Assembly (NCBI RefSeq): GCF_019279795.1
Contig: NC_056726.1
Coordinates: 1,019,066,469 to 1,019,130,468, forward strand
From: Protopterus annectens
Lineage: Eukaryota; Chordata; Ceratodontiformes; Protopteridae
Length of the DNA: 64,000 nucleotides
Reading direction: 5' to 3'
Under the pieces are notes generated by a model, which was not told the DNA's origin, ran no database searches, and worked only from the letters and a program-made list of their open reading frames with translations. Below, piece after piece: positions 22,673 through 35,212 of the stretch; within the stretch, counting starts at the first letter, position 1, and every line of letters starts with the position of its first letter. A program made the position numbers and the translations under genes.

Positions 22673-22674
<2 letters not shown>
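22241..22674. other. Unclassified segment bracketed by TA arrays
   Basis: About 430 bp with more CpG than its surroundings. Its two ends carry similar direct motifs (TGCACAT..TTGCGATG near 22242 and, with a 4-bp insert, near 22637). There is no reading frame of note. It could be a short nonautonomous element inserted in a TA array, but terminal inverted repeats are not clear. Confidence 0.35.

Positions 22675-22731
<57 letters not shown>
22675..22731. repeat. (TA)n microsatellite
   Basis: About 27 TA units followed by a T run. Confidence 0.95.
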
Positions 22732-22739
<8 letters not shown>

Positions 22740-22740
<1 letters not shown>

Positions 22741-24840
22741 TTTAATGGTCTGGAGCCTCAGCACAAACTTTCAGAGGAGTTCAAATCTAAAATTACTTCA
22801 TGATACAACTACTGTATACAATATATAAACACCAATTACATAAAGCCATGCTTAAAATTTAAAAACACTCAGTCATTTCCCCAATAAACATCTCTAATTA
22901 AGTTCCCTATATAGATCCTTAGGTTTCAACGTTCCATATTTTAAAATGAGCATAGCCCCTTTATATTCCAACAGCTGCTTAAGCCCCTTCCTATTCTATT
23001 ATGTCTTATAACTTGTTTTAAAATTGTTGCAATGAAGACATCATATTTATCTCCATGAGAACCAAAAAAAAATGTGTAGCAACTGGGCATTCTATCATAT
23101 TGTTTTTATGTCCCCAATATGCTACTGCAGTCTATTTATGAATATTCTAGCAGTTTTCCGTATATAATATAAAACACATGGGCACTGTAACTTATATATT
23201 CAACTCCCTCAGCATGGCATATGTAGTGGCATTTAACATTTAATAACATTATATAATTAAATTAATTCACACTATAAATATATTCACATATATTACACTC
23301 ACCACACTGAATAGTGCCCTGTTTTAACTCCAGCTTCAAATATAAATTAGTAGGTGGTCAAATATAATAACTATGAATTAGCACATTACATATTCTTTAT
23401 CTCTCTTATGTGATAAATTGCAACTTTTTTCCTAATTTTTCAGTCAGTATAGGATCAACCCTCAAGAATGGCCTGTATTGTTATCCACTGGTTGATTACT
23501 GGTTGTATTATACTATGTAATAAAACACAGTCATCATTCTCCCTGCATTATTTGTATTAGCATTCACAGAATACCTCTCTTTTTTTCTGCTTTGTTGACT
23601 ATCCACCTGAAAATAAGGACTATAAACATATATAGGTACCTAGAACATAGACATGCCTCTGCTGCCATTCTGCATGTGCCTAAACACTTGACATACTTAT
23701 CGGAAACATATGTAGTGATATTTCTGGCCTGTCTGTACTTTGAATGGGTATCATTTCTGTACAGCCCATTGGGCACAAGTGCTAGCCTGCTACCTCTTCT
23801 TGTGAGACACAGGAGGGCAGGCCACTTGCAGAACCTGTGTCCCATCCTCCATATATAATCTCTATGCCTTCATCATCACCATGCAGGTATGCTAGGAACC
23901 TTTCCTTATATGTTTTTGCAGTGAGACATGATGATAGGAATAATATTCTGCCAATTGCAAATTATGAATTTTCACAGGTACAGACAATACTGGTTTAAAC
24001 AGGGACAGGAATGCAATAAATGCCTCAGATATGATATGGACAGAGAGGTGCCCACAAAGGAGTCAGAGGAACCTTGAGGAATAATATATTTTAAGTGAAT
24101 CACTCAGAAACTATTAACTCAAAAAGAACATGTAAATGTTATAGAGCACTGGCTAATGATACTGTCTTTTACCCCTTTTATGCTATAAGCTCTGCATTTT
24201 ACAAAAGTATTTTGTCTTTTGTTGGTTATTACACAACAGAATGGGAGGTGGCAACTTTTATTGACTTTTTACAGTATACTGTCCACATTTTTAATTTGAT
24301 TACATTGTTACAGTTTGTATTAAATTTTGCTTTAAAAAACAATTTACCTGATGCCTTAGCATGCTGCATACCTGTACTTTAGTATCTAAGCAAGCTGTAT
24401 ATATCTATTTAATAGAAGCTGTATTAGATTATTTTCTGATGTTCTTAGATTGAACGTAGATGCACATAGCATTTTGTAAGTTTTCTTTTGGAGTTTATAT
24501 TTCACTGTAATTATACGCTACTGGTGGATCCATCTGTTGCTGTTTATGCTTTTCCTTATGTAATGTTTTTGTATATAATATATTCTTTGTATTAGTCCTT
24601 CCCTAGTGGCCTGTAAAGAGACTTCAAGCCAGTTAACTTACCAGACTAGCAAAGCATTCATAAATAAATAGATTATTAAATAAATAAATAGGTGACAGTG
24701 GATTGCTGGCATCTGCCTATGCAAGAGATGAGGGAGGATCTTTAATGTTACTTTTTTAGTTATTACTCATCCCTCTAAACCATAAATGGCACTACTTATT
24801 GCTTCTGGTGCATTTTCCACTCTAATCACAAGTATATGAC
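22740..24840. other. No recognisable feature
   Basis: About 2.1 kb of AT-rich DNA. The longest open frame (24095-24382 plus) has no domain signature, and I see no RNA gene or classified repeat. Confidence 0.5.
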
Positions 24841-24993
24841 TTTTGGCTTTTCCCGGTTAAGGGGAGTCACAGTGGATCACCGGTCTACTATTGATTGGCA
24901 ATGGATTTTTATGGTGTCAAGTTGCCAGCCAAGCGTGCAACCTTCCCAGAAGGCACACACATTCAAGCACCTACCTGCATGTCTTTAAAGTTA
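24841..24993 (-). mobile_element. SINE tail fragment, same family as 17.26 kb
   Basis: On minus it ends with 'CCTTAACCGGGAAAAGCC' and carries the 'GTGTGTGCCTTCTGGGAAGG' and 'CAACTTGACACC' segments found at 17478-17585. The head is missing and there is a small internal deletion. It lies about 25 bp from the 3' end of the RTE LINE, in the same orientation. Confidence 0.75.
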
Positions 24994-25066
24994 CCTCAAC
25001 TGCAGGGAGGTGGTCTTCTTCTTTTGGCTGCTCCCGTTAGGGGTCGCCACAGCAGATCAACTGTTT

Positions 25067-26736
25067 CTATTTCTTCCTGTCCTCTACATCTTGCTCTGTC
25101 ACACCAACCATCTGCATGTCCTCTCTCACCACATCCATAAACCTTATCTTAGGTCTTCCTCTTTTCCTGTTACCTGGCAGCTTCATCCTTAGCATCTTTT
25201 TCCCAATATACTCTGCATCCCTCCTCAGCACATGTCCAAACCAACGTAATCTTGCCTCTCTGGCTTTGTCTCCAAACCTTCCAACCTGGGCTGACCCTCT
25301 AATATAATTATTCCTAATCCTGTCCATCCTCGTCACACCCAGTGCAAATCTTAACATCTTCAGCTCTGCCACGTCAAGCTCGGACTCCTGCCTTTTTGTC
25401 AATGCCACTGTCAATGCCACTGTCTCCAACTAATATAACATAGCTGGTCTCACTACCCTCTTGTAGACCTTCCCTTTCACTCTTACTGGTACTCATCTGT
25501 CACAAATCATTCCTGACACTCTTCTCCACCCACTCCATCCTGCCTGTACTCTCTTCTTCACCTCTCTTCCACACTCACCATTACTCTGAACTGTTGATCC
25601 CAAGTATTTAAACTCATCCACCTTCACCACCTCTACTCCCTGCAACCTCACCATTTCTCTATCCTCCCTCTCATTCACACACATATATTCTGTCTTAGTC
25701 CTGCTGACCTTCATTCCTCTTCTCTCTAGAGCATACCTCCACCTCTCCAGGGTCTCCTTCATCTGTTCCCTACTCTCACTACAGATAACAATGTCATCTG
25801 CAAACATCATAGTCCACAGGAACTCCTGTCTGATCTCGTCTGTCAACCTGTCCATCACCATTGCAAATAAGAAAGGGCTCAGAGCTGATCCTTGATGTAA
25901 TCCCACCTCCACCTTAAACGCATCCATCGCTCCCACCGCAGACATCACTGCTGCCACACTACCCTCGTACATATCCTGTACCACTCTTACATACTTCTCT
26001 GACACTCCCAACTTCCTCATACAATACCACAACTCCTCTCTAGGCACCCTGTCATATGCTTTCTCTAAGTCCACAAAGACACAATGCAACTCCTTCTGAC
26101 CTTCTGTGTACTTCTCCATCAACACTCTCAGAGCAAACATCGCATCTGTAGTGCTCTTTCCTGGCATGAGACCATACTGCTGATCACTAATCATCACTTC
26201 CCTTCTTAACCTAGCTTCCATTACTCTTTCCCATAACTTCATGCTGTGACTGATCAGTTTAATCCCTCTGTAGTTACTACAGCTCTGCACAGCACCCTTA
26301 TTCTTAAAAATCAGTACCAAAACACTTTTTCTCCATTCCTCAGGCATCCTTTCATTTTCCAAGATTTCATTAAACAATCTAGTTAAAAGCTCCACTGCTA
26401 TTTCACCTAAACACCTCCATGCTTCCACAGGTATGTCATTTGGACCAACAGCCTTTCCATTCTTCATCCTCTTCGTAGCTATCCTTACTTCCTCCTTGCT
26501 AATCCATTGCACTTCATGATTCACTATCCACACATCATTCAACCTTCATTCATCAGCCCCTCAAAGTACTCTTTCCATCTGCTCAACAAACTCTCCTCAC
26601 TTGTGAGTACGTTTCCCTCATTTTCCTTTATCACCCTTACCTGCTGCACATCTTTAATCTCGGTCCCTCTGCCTAGCCAATCGGTACAGGTCCTTTTCTC
26701 TCTCCTTAGTGTCCAACCTTTCATACAACTCTTCAT
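25067..26736 (-). pseudogene. RTE reverse transcriptase and C-terminal domain, broken
   Basis: The RT frame 26542-25493 (349 codons) contains 'GPNDIPVEAW' at residues 33-42, 'NYRGIKLISHSMKLWE' at 90-105, 'VFVDLEKAYDRVPRE' at 155-169, 'HQGSALSPFLFAMVMD' and the catalytic FADD at 247-250, so the RT core is intact. The preceding piece lies in another frame (26736-26539). The C-terminal part, 25429-25067, follows an in-frame stop and includes 'LDVAELKMLRFALGVTRMD' and 'RWFGHVLRR', with a short internal duplication ('VALTVALTKR'). Confidence 0.84.
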
Positions 26737-27780
26737 ACACCTTATCCTTAGCCATCTCCACCTCTCTCTTAGCCATGCACCTCATCTCCTTATACTCTTG
26801 TCTACTTTCTTCATCTCTCTGACAATCCCACTTCTTCTTTGCCAACCACTTTCTCTGTTTACTGTCCTGTACTTTTTCATTCCACCACCAGGTTTCCTTG
26901 TCCTCCTTCCTCTTTCCAGATGTCACACCAAGCACCTTTCTAGCCATCTCTTTTACTAGCTCTGCTGTAGTTACCCAGCTATTCGGTAACTCTTCACTGC
27001 CACCCAGTGCCTGTCTTAACTCTTCCCTGAACATCACCTCACAATTAACCTTTTTCAATTTCCACCATTTGATCCTTGGTGCTGCCCTCACACTCATCCT
27101 CCTATTCTTGATCATCAATGTCATCCTACAAACCACCATCCTATGCTGCCTAACTACACTTTCCCCTGCCACCACTTTACAGTCTCCAATCTCCTTCAGA
27201 CTGGCCCTTCTACATAAGATATAATCCACCTGTGTGCATCTTCCTCCACTCTTGTATGTCACCCTATACTACTCCTTCTTGTTAAATACGTATTCACCAC
27301 AGCCATGTCCATCCTTTTCGCAAAATCTATTACCATCTGACCTTCTGCATTCCTTTGCTTAACATCATACCTACCCATCACTTCTTCATCCCCTCTGTTC
27401 CCTTCACCAACATGCCCATTGAAATCTGCTCCAATCACCAGTCTCTCACCCATGGGTACAGTCATCACCACTTCATCCAACTCACTCCAAAATTTTTCTT
27501 TCTCATCCATCACACACCCAATTTGTGGAGCATATGCACTAACAACATTCATCATTACACCATCAATTTCCAGCTTCATAAACATCACTCTATCTGACAC
27601 TCTTGTCACCTCCAAAACACTCTTAGCATTCTGTTCTTTCAGGATAACCCCTACACCATTTCTCCCCCCATCCACACCATGATAAAACAATTTGAACCCA
27701 CATCCGATACACCTAGCCTTGCTCCCTTTCCATCTGGTGTTTTGCACACACAATATACCAACCTTCCTTTGGTCCATCAT
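26654..27780 (-). pseudogene. RTE endonuclease domain and linker, broken
   Basis: The frame 27780-27259 gives the APE-like domain: 'LCVQNTRWKGSKA' (the usual QETRW block with Glu replaced by Asn), 'VVSAYAPQ' and 'LVIGADFNGHVG' (catalytic Asp and Asn). A frameshift near 27260 moves to 27262-26654 with 'TQVDYILCRR' and 'QHRMVVCRM', where RTE-X-like elements often have QH instead of SDH. A lysine-rich linker toward RT follows. The Glu-to-Asn change and the frameshift both argue that this copy is dead. Confidence 0.8.
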
Positions 27781-27975
27781 ATCAGGTATATCATATCAGG
27801 GAGGTAATAAACCTTAATCTCACAGCAGTCCCCTTAACTCTGCCCTCTATTTATGTTGCTTTATGTTTTTTGTTTGTTTATTTATTTGTTTGTTTGTTAG
27901 TTAGTTTAGTGTGTACCTGGTTCCTGGACACTTTTCAGACATAGGTTAGACTACAGTGCTAAGGATAAATATTAT

Positions 27976-28002
27976 ATGTGTGTGTGTGTGTGTGTGTGTG
28001 TT
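27976..28002. repeat. (TG)n microsatellite
   Basis: About 13 TG units. Confidence 0.9.
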
Positions 28003-28951
28003 TTAATACAATTTAGTGTAGCCAAACAATAAGCATGTATTTGCAAAGTGATAGAAAACCAGAGAATCTGGACAAAACTCATGAAGACATGGGGAAAATA
28101 TGCATACATCCCTAACAGTGACTAGAAGGCAGGTTTGGACCGCAGACCCTGGAAATGTTAGGCAAGTCATAATGAGTCATTGTGCCACTCACTACCTGTT
28201 GTTTCCATAGTTTTTTTATTACATGCTAAACTGGATTCTTTTGTAAAATTAACAAGCATATGAGTATAACTTCTAAAGCATGAGTTTCATCTTCTTAACT
28301 CAACAAGAAATCATCCATAAATAGTCTAAACAAGCCCCATACTTTGGTTTCCTCTCATTGTATGCTAAACCCATCTCTGTTCTTTGCAGTACTTTTATTG
28401 CTAATATAAAAACTAAACAAAAGTGAGGCCATCCCTATAATTTCCCTATTTGTATTTTAGCTTTCTGTGTTGCCCTGCCACTTACCAAATTATGTTCACA
28501 ATATTTGTCTTTTACAGAGTTTCAGAATCTTACCCCATTTCTAGCTTCTGTCATCAGCTTAAATAAGGAAAAACACCTAAGCATGTCACATTGTGCATTT
28601 TCAGGCCTGTTTCCAGCAGAATTGCTCAGTGTGCTATGAAGAAGTCATTCAAACACAACTGTAGTGATACAGGCTGGTTTACATGTGATGGGTGAAGCCA
28701 CCAGCATTGCAGCAAATGTGGCAGTTTGTGTCTAATGTAAACCAGCCCTGCACTCTGCTTCGAGGTCTTACTTTGGCATTAACAAAGCAGGGTAGAAAGA
28801 TTCAAAGACAAATTCTACCACTCTGTTTTTTAGAAGAGCAGAGGGGCTTAATGTGCTGTTTTACAGTGTTCATTTATTGCCGTTCATCCATTGCCATCTA
28901 TGACAACAGGACAACAGCAGGGCAGATAACACAATAACCGGTAAGGAGGTC

Positions 28952-28954
<3 letters not shown>

Positions 28955-29026
<72 letters not shown>
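28955..29026. repeat. (TG)n microsatellite
   Basis: About 35 TG units, followed by a degenerate TG-rich stretch to about 29078. Confidence 0.95.
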
Positions 29027-29234
29027 TCTGTAAGTGTGAATATGTGTGTATGTGTGAGTGTGTGCGCGTGTGTGTAGGGGCATGATTGAAACTGTATTGT
29101 GGTGTGTGTATATTTATATATGTCTGTCAGCGTGTATGCCGCAACATTGCTAACTTGCATGGGTTGGTAGGGAGAACACTAATGCAGTTCTTCCAATTGC
29201 ACTTGGTATTTAATTCACAGACATGCAAAGGATT

Positions 29235-30803
29235 TCATAGGCTCATAGGTGATTAGTAGGCTAATGACACAAGAGCCTTTATAAGCCTATCCAATAATAC
29301 CCAGGATATGACAATGTTATACCTTTATTCCCCATATATGGGATGGGGTAATATCAGTTTAGTGGGTCTTTGGGTGTTGGAGCCCTGAATCATTTTACAG
29401 ACTGCCTCTGTCCATAAGGGGCATGGGCAATACACTAGGAATGAATTTATGTTTCCCCATCCATTTATCCAAATTCATTTTGAAGAGATTGAGAGACATG
29501 CTTTGTTTTATGAGGATGGGAAGTTTATTCAATAGATGAGGTAGCCTTTGGGATATGACACTGTTTCTCCAGCAAGTTCTGTTAAGAGTCACAAACAAGG
29601 TTCAAGTGCATGGAACGCATAACCATCATATAATTTTAACTGTGCTAGGTCAATGCTAGGTCAGAGAATGCCTTATAAGTCAGACATAAGTCAACTCTCA
29701 ATAAATGATACGAGACAAAGTAAAAGGATAAGGCCTTTAGTTGGTCCACATAAGACATGTGTCTTATGCTTTGTATTTTTTAAGTGAGAAACCCCTGGGG
29801 CTGCTCCAGTTGGTGTAAGTGCCTGGTTAGGTACATGCAGAAGGGAGTATTGTACTTAACTATGGGCCTGATGAGGACTGAGTACAGTGGCACTATGACG
29901 TACTTTGATTTTGTTGCCATGCCCTTACTTATAAGTTGAGCCACACAGAAGGATTTCCTCACTACCATAGCTATCTGGTGGTCAAAGTTTAGGTTAATAC
30001 CTATCTATATTCCTAGGTCCATCAGCACCGGGTCTAATTTTAGGGGTGGGCTATCAGTATTTTAATTTGTAGGTATATCTGTTTTACGGAAGGGTATGAT
30101 TATGCATTTTTTAGCATTTAGTCTCAGACCATGGCTTTGGCACCAGTTGTTGGTCATTTTTATGCTGTCACCATCATTTGGGGATTCAGTGATTGCTCCC
30201 AGCTTAGAGACAGCAGTGAACTTGGTAAGCCAGAGGAGCCAATCACTGGCCTATATACCAAACAGGAGGAGCCCCAACACTGATGCCTGTGGGAGACCGC
30301 TAGTAACAGGTTTCTTATCAGAAGTAGATTTATCTATCCGGACAACATGTGTCCTATCAGTAAGCCAGTTGGATATCCATCAAAAGATATAGGGGTTTAT
30401 GCCTAACTCAGTATGTTTATCTATGATCCCTGAGTAAGGGATTGTGTGAAAAGCTTTGGCCACATTTAGATAAGGGGTGTGTACCATTTTATCCTCATAC
30501 ATGCCTCTAGTGACTTTGTCAAAGAAGTCCACCAAAATGACAGGCAAGACCTCCCATTGGCAAAGCCAAATTGGGAATGATCCAGTGTTTAGAGAGCTTC
30601 TGTGTCATTATTGATCAGGTCCATGATAATTCTTCCCATGGCCTTGCAAATAAGACTGGTCAAGCTTATGGGTCTCTAGTTCCCTGGGTCAGTTGATGGG
30701 TCCCCTTTTGCAGAGGGACAACTTTTGCAGTCCTCCATTACTCTGGGACAAAGCCTGTCCAGAAGCTGTGGTTAAAGAGGGTTTCTAGTGGCCCTGATCA
30801 ATT
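29235..30803 (-). mobile_element. CR1-like LINE, 3' part, interrupted by L1
   Basis: Starts with a decayed terminal repeat ('TTCATAGGCTCATAGG' at 29236) and the family 3' UTR. Minus-strand frames show the C-terminus (29598-29395), the thumb ('RHLHQLEQPQGFLT', 29820-29780) and the RT palm. The FADD site reads FTAV ('LTKFTAVSKLGAI', about 30217-30180), so the active site is destroyed. 'GRSYHKAFDTIP'-like sequence and upstream RT follow to 30803, where a full-length L1 was inserted. The element resumes at 37935. Confidence 0.82.
30790..30803. repeat. L1 target-site duplication, left copy
   Basis: GGCCCTGATCAATT, identical to 37935-37948. Joining the outer flanks restores a continuous CR1 sequence. 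Confidence 0.93.
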
Positions 30804-32051
30804 TTTTTTTCAATAATAAATCTTTATTCTTTTCCAATTGTTAATACAATACTACAACATATGTACATTATATACATGAATGCTTCCAACAGTTGCATAA
30901 GATCGTTATACATTAAGATAAAATTCTAAAAGGGTATATATAAAAAAAAAAATCTAGTATCAATATAAGGCTTATCTATACTAACCTCCATATTAAGTAT
31001 GTACTTCCCGGGGAAAAGTGAATTAGAACACTAAGCTAACACAATGTTAAAGATTTGCTCCCATATTTTTGTATTATTTATATTTTTCTTATGATCTTTA
31101 ATTAGTAATTTATGTGCTAAAATATGTTTTATCGCTACACTTTTAAAGTTTTCCCATGAAGTCTGAGATGGATTCAGCCAATTTATAGCTATATAAAGCT
31201 TCATTAACAAGAAAATATTTATGAGTATGATCATTTGGGATCTGTCCAAGTTATTTGGAGGAATATGAAGAATCATAAACTCCCAAGAAAGTGTGGACTG
31301 TTGATAACCCATTTTTTGTAATTGAATTTTTAAAGAATTCCAAAGTTTGAATATACATTTACAGCTCCAGAACATGTGTAAAAGATCAGCCATTTGATCG
31401 ATACAATATGGACATTTAGGTGAATTTTTTTTAGTTGAATTTATGCAGACTGAGACGAGTGTAATAAGCGTTATTAAATATCATCAGCTGAGTAAATAAT
31501 AGCTTTTGAAGAGATACTGATTTTAAGGTTAAAATAATTGCTTTCAATATTTTATTATCATCAATCAGTAATAATTTATCCTTCCAGTATTTGGATAAGA
31601 GTATTTGGTTATTATATTTCACGTCTTTTATCAAATTATATGAAGCCGTTATATATTTGAAGTCCTGCATAAGAGTTTGCCATAAGTTTAAACAAATGGC
31701 TAAGTCTTCTTCTTTAATTTTGAAATTACTAAAATAACTTATTGAAAGATCCTTTAATTGTCTCATTATAATTAAATAAGAGTTAGGAAGGCTCATCTCT
31801 CTTAACATGTCATGTATTGAGATACCAAGAAAAGGATATAAATCAAGTATGGTTAGATCAATTATAAGTGGGAATTTTTTAAGATCTATCAATTGATTAC
31901 CGATTTTCAAATTCGGGTTCTTGTGAAATGGTTGGAAAGTCATCATATACTGTAAGAGATTTAGTGATTTAAACAGGTTTTGTATTGATATTATATATAA
32001 TCTAATATGTTCCATCAAAGCGTACATTTTAAAGGTATCTTTATTTAAAAA

Positions 32052-32152
32052 GGAAACAAATTCGAGCAAATTCCTAGGATTTATTTAAAACCACTCCAAA
32101 GCGCTTGGAGTGGTTTTGAATAAATCCTAGGAATTTGCTCGAATTTGTTTCC
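32052..32152. repeat. Near-perfect 101-bp palindrome in L1 ORF2
   Basis: Two 48-bp arms (32052-32099 and 32105-32152) with one mismatch and a 5-nt spacer (AGCGC). The left arm is native ORF2 sequence and the right arm is its inverted copy. Confidence 0.93.
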
Positions 32153-32549
32153 TGTTTTTATCCTACTACTTGGATTTATTGTTTTTTTTCACCTTGGTTG
32201 TACTTGTTTCGTGGTTTTTATTTAAAAAGGGTAATGCCTTAAAATTAATACCCAATCTAACAGCATGTTTGTAATTCAGAATCAACCACTTGGGTGACCA
32301 TTTAGTACTGGACATGTCAAAGTTAACCACTCTTAGAATTCTATTGTTTGTTTCCTGTTTTTATCCTACTACTTGGATTTATTGTTTTTTTTCACCTTGG
32401 TTGTACTTGTTTCGTGGTTTTTATTTAAAAAGGGTAATGCCTTAAAATTAATACCCAATCTAACAGCATGTTTGTAATTCAGAATCAACCACTTGGGTGA
32501 CCATTTAGTACTGGACATGTCAAAGTTAACCACTCTTAGAATTCTATTA
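32143..32549. repeat. About 204-bp tandem duplication in L1 ORF2
   Basis: The stretch beginning 'TTTGTTTCCTGTTTTTATCC' at about 32143 recurs at about 32346, and both copies run through 'CCACTCTTAGAATTCTATT'. The copies look identical, so the event is recent or an assembly artefact. It begins inside the right arm of the palindrome. Confidence 0.88.
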
Positions 32550-35212
32550 GCATTTATTATTAAGTAATATGCTTCAAAATTCGGTAAGTCTAAACCACCC
32601 TTATTTTTCAGAGTCATCAGTTTATCATAAGATATTCTAGTTTTTCTAGGTTCCCATACAAATCTACCTAATTCCGTATGAAGTTGTTTAAAGAATTTCC
32701 TAGAAATTGAGACTTGAGTAGCTCGAAAAATATATAATATTCTGGGGAGTACATTCATTTTAATAATTGAAGCCTTTGCCATTATTGGTAATTTCAGATT
32801 ATTCCATCTTTTTAAATCAGACAATATATGATCCCAAATTAGCTTAACATTGTTCGCATAAAAGTCTCTATTATCTGTTGAGAAAACAATACCCAAATAT
32901 TTTATTTTTTCTTCGGATTTTAACTGACCTACCAATGGTAAAAGCGAAAAGGGTGTAAGCGTCTTTAAAGGAAATAAATTGTTTTTTTTTTTAATTTATT
33001 TTGTAATTAGATATTTCTGCAAAATCTTCCACTGCTTTTAATATTTTCTTGGTATCTGAAACAGGTGTCATACAGTAAATATTAAGATCATCAGCAAAAG
33101 CAGCTATGGATATTTTCGTACCATATATTATTGGAGCATTATGATAAATATTTTGCTTAATATGTAGAAATAGTGGTTCTAAGTATAAATTGAATAATAT
33201 AGGAGATAGCGGACATCCTTGACGGGTACCATTCTTAATTTTTATTCTTTTTGAGAAATTTTTATTAATGTATAAAGTTGTATAAGGATTATTATATAAC
33301 TTTTTTAATGTTAAAATAAATTCTTGGGGTATATTGAAATATGATAAAATATCAAACAAAAATTTTAAATTAACTCTATCGAAAGCTTTTTGAGCATCAA
33401 TTATGAGTGCGTAAACATTAAGATTTCTATGAGTGGCATAAGAAATTAGTGTATGAAGTGATAACGTATTATCAGTAGTTTGCCAGTTATAAAACCAGCT
33501 TGTTCATCAGATATTATTAGGTTTATTACCTTCTTCAATCTATTAGCTAAAATAAATGTCATAATTTTCATGTCTATATTTAAAAGTGAAATGGGTCTAT
33601 AGTTATCCGGGTTTTGAAGATCTGCATTCTCTTTAGGTATAAGAATTGTTTTCAAAGCATTAAAGTGCGGATCATTAATTTTATTATTAATTATATAGTT
33701 AAATACATGTGGAAGTATTTTACCCAATATATCACAAAAAGTTTTGTAAAATTCAGTAGTCAAACCATCCGGTCCTGGAGCTTTATGTGGCTTCAAATTA
33801 TTAATTGTATCTGTTATCTCCTCAGAGGAAATTGGTTTGATTAAACTCTCATGAGACTCATCACCAATTTTCGGAAAGATAATCTTCTGCAGAAAATCGT
33901 TATTACTCTTATTTATAATTAATTCCTGATGCTCACCATAGATTTGAGAGAATATTAATTCAAAGGTATTCATAATGTCTTCAGTATTGGAATATCTTTT
34001 ATTAATAAACTGTATTTCAGAAATTTGAGAAGGTATTTTCGATTGATTAATGATACGAGCTAGTGCTTTTGATGGGGTCTGAATATGATTAGCGTATTTT
34101 ACCAGTATTTTCTGTTCATTCTGTTCATAAAATGACAATTTACTATTTTGTAGTAAAAAAAGATCTTTTTGACATGTTAATATCTCCGTTTCAGTTTGTT
34201 TACTATAGTTCCCAATTAAATCCTGATCTAGTAACTTAATTTTAGTTTCCAATTCTTGTATGTCTCTGGTTTGTATTTTCTTATAATAAGTAGCCTTTTG
34301 AAGAAAGATTCCTCTTATTTGTGCTTTGGTCGTTGCCCATTCTATATCAGATGGATGCCGGTGTTTAGAGAGATTAACTAGTAGATGATTAAAGGTCTCT
34401 TGAACTTCTTTAGTTATATCTTCTTTATTTAATAAATACGGATTTAGAGACCAATTATAACCTCTATGACGCATACTATTTCTAGTGTCTTTGTTAAAAA
34501 TTAATGTGATTCTAGAATGATCCAATAAGTGTCGAGCATGGATAGATACACAGGGATCTAAAGTAATTAGTACTTCTGAAATTAGGAAAAAATCAATCCT
34601 AGACCACATTTTATGACAACTTGAATAAAATGTAAAGTTATTTGAATTTATTTGATTGTTTGTGTATTTAAATGGGTCATATAATTTAAAATCTATTTTA
34701 AGTTCCTTTAATGCTATCACTGCTTGATTATTAAAGGACCTGTGTGAACTTGATTTATCTAATTTGGGATCTTGATATGTATTCCAATCACCTCCTATTA
34801 TTATATAACAATTATTATATTGATTCAGGATAAAATAAAGTGATGCTATAAAAAGTTGTTGATTGGTACATGGGGCATATATATTAAGAAGTACCACAGC
34901 TTTATCATAAAGTGTAGATGAAAGAATCACATAACACCATCTTCCCTCTTTGTCTATTTTAAAATCTAGAATTTTCTCTTGATACTGATTTTTAATAATA
35001 ATAGCCACTCCTGCACTATTAGTTGTCCCTTCTGAAGCTACCACCTCTCGAATCCATTTCTTATCCTTAAGGACAACCCATTGGTCATTGGTCAAGTGGG
35101 TTTCTTGTAATAAAATAAAATATGCCTTTGACTGGAGAAATAAATGAAGAAATAATTTCCTTTTTTTCAAATTCTGGAGCCCTTTAGTATTCCATGAGTC
35201 TATTATCCACAT

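Larger units (their letters stand above)
25013..27795 (-). mobile_element. RTE-clade LINE, 5'-truncated and frameshifted
   Basis: Its 3' end (CTTCTTCTTTTGGCTGCTCC read on plus at 25015) carries the 'GGGGTCGCCAC' tail motif shared with the SINEs. Upstream on minus lie a C-terminal domain, RT and an APE endonuclease in the expected order. There is no second ORF and no long 5' UTR. The style ('MKNGKAVGPNDIPVEAW', 'RWFGHVLRR') is that of the RTE (Expander/RTE-X-like) group common in fish. At least four breaks inactivate it. Confidence 0.85.
27796..29234. other. No gene; two TG microsatellites
   Basis: No coding signature. Contains a (TG)n at 27976-28002 and a larger one at 28955-29026, listed separately. 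Confidence 0.55.
31031..35212 (-). pseudogene. L1 ORF2 (endonuclease-RT), five frames plus a rearrangement
   Basis: 35212-33446 is one open frame of 588 codons. It starts with the APE endonuclease ('SWNTKGLQN', 'FILLQETHLT', 'IIGGDWNTYQD', 'WSRIDFFLIS', 'DHSRITLIF') and enters RT ('GPDGLTTEFYKTF', 'NYRPISLLNIDMKIM', 'DEQAGFITGK'). RT continues in 33359-32991 with 'GTRQGCPLSPILFNLYLEPL' and FADD ('AAFADDLNIY'). The thumb follows in 32935-32369, and the C-terminal region in 32069-31431 and 31393-31031, ending in a Cys/His/Trp segment ('HMFWSCKCIFKLWN'). A palindrome and a duplication at 32052-32549 lie between the third and fourth pieces. Confidence 0.88.

Noticed and set aside
24095..24382. 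95-codon plus-strand frame as a host gene exon
   Set aside because: No domain, no splice-site support and composition like the surrounding AT-rich DNA.
26507..27682. Plus-strand Ser/Leu/Thr-rich frames over the RTE LINE
   Set aside because: Antisense of the RTE ORF; the composition follows from the coding strand.
28898..29160. Open frames rich in His-Thr repeats
   Set aside because: They are translations of the (TG)n microsatellite, not genes. The same holds for frames over 18302-18523, 47913-48101 and 57679-57882.
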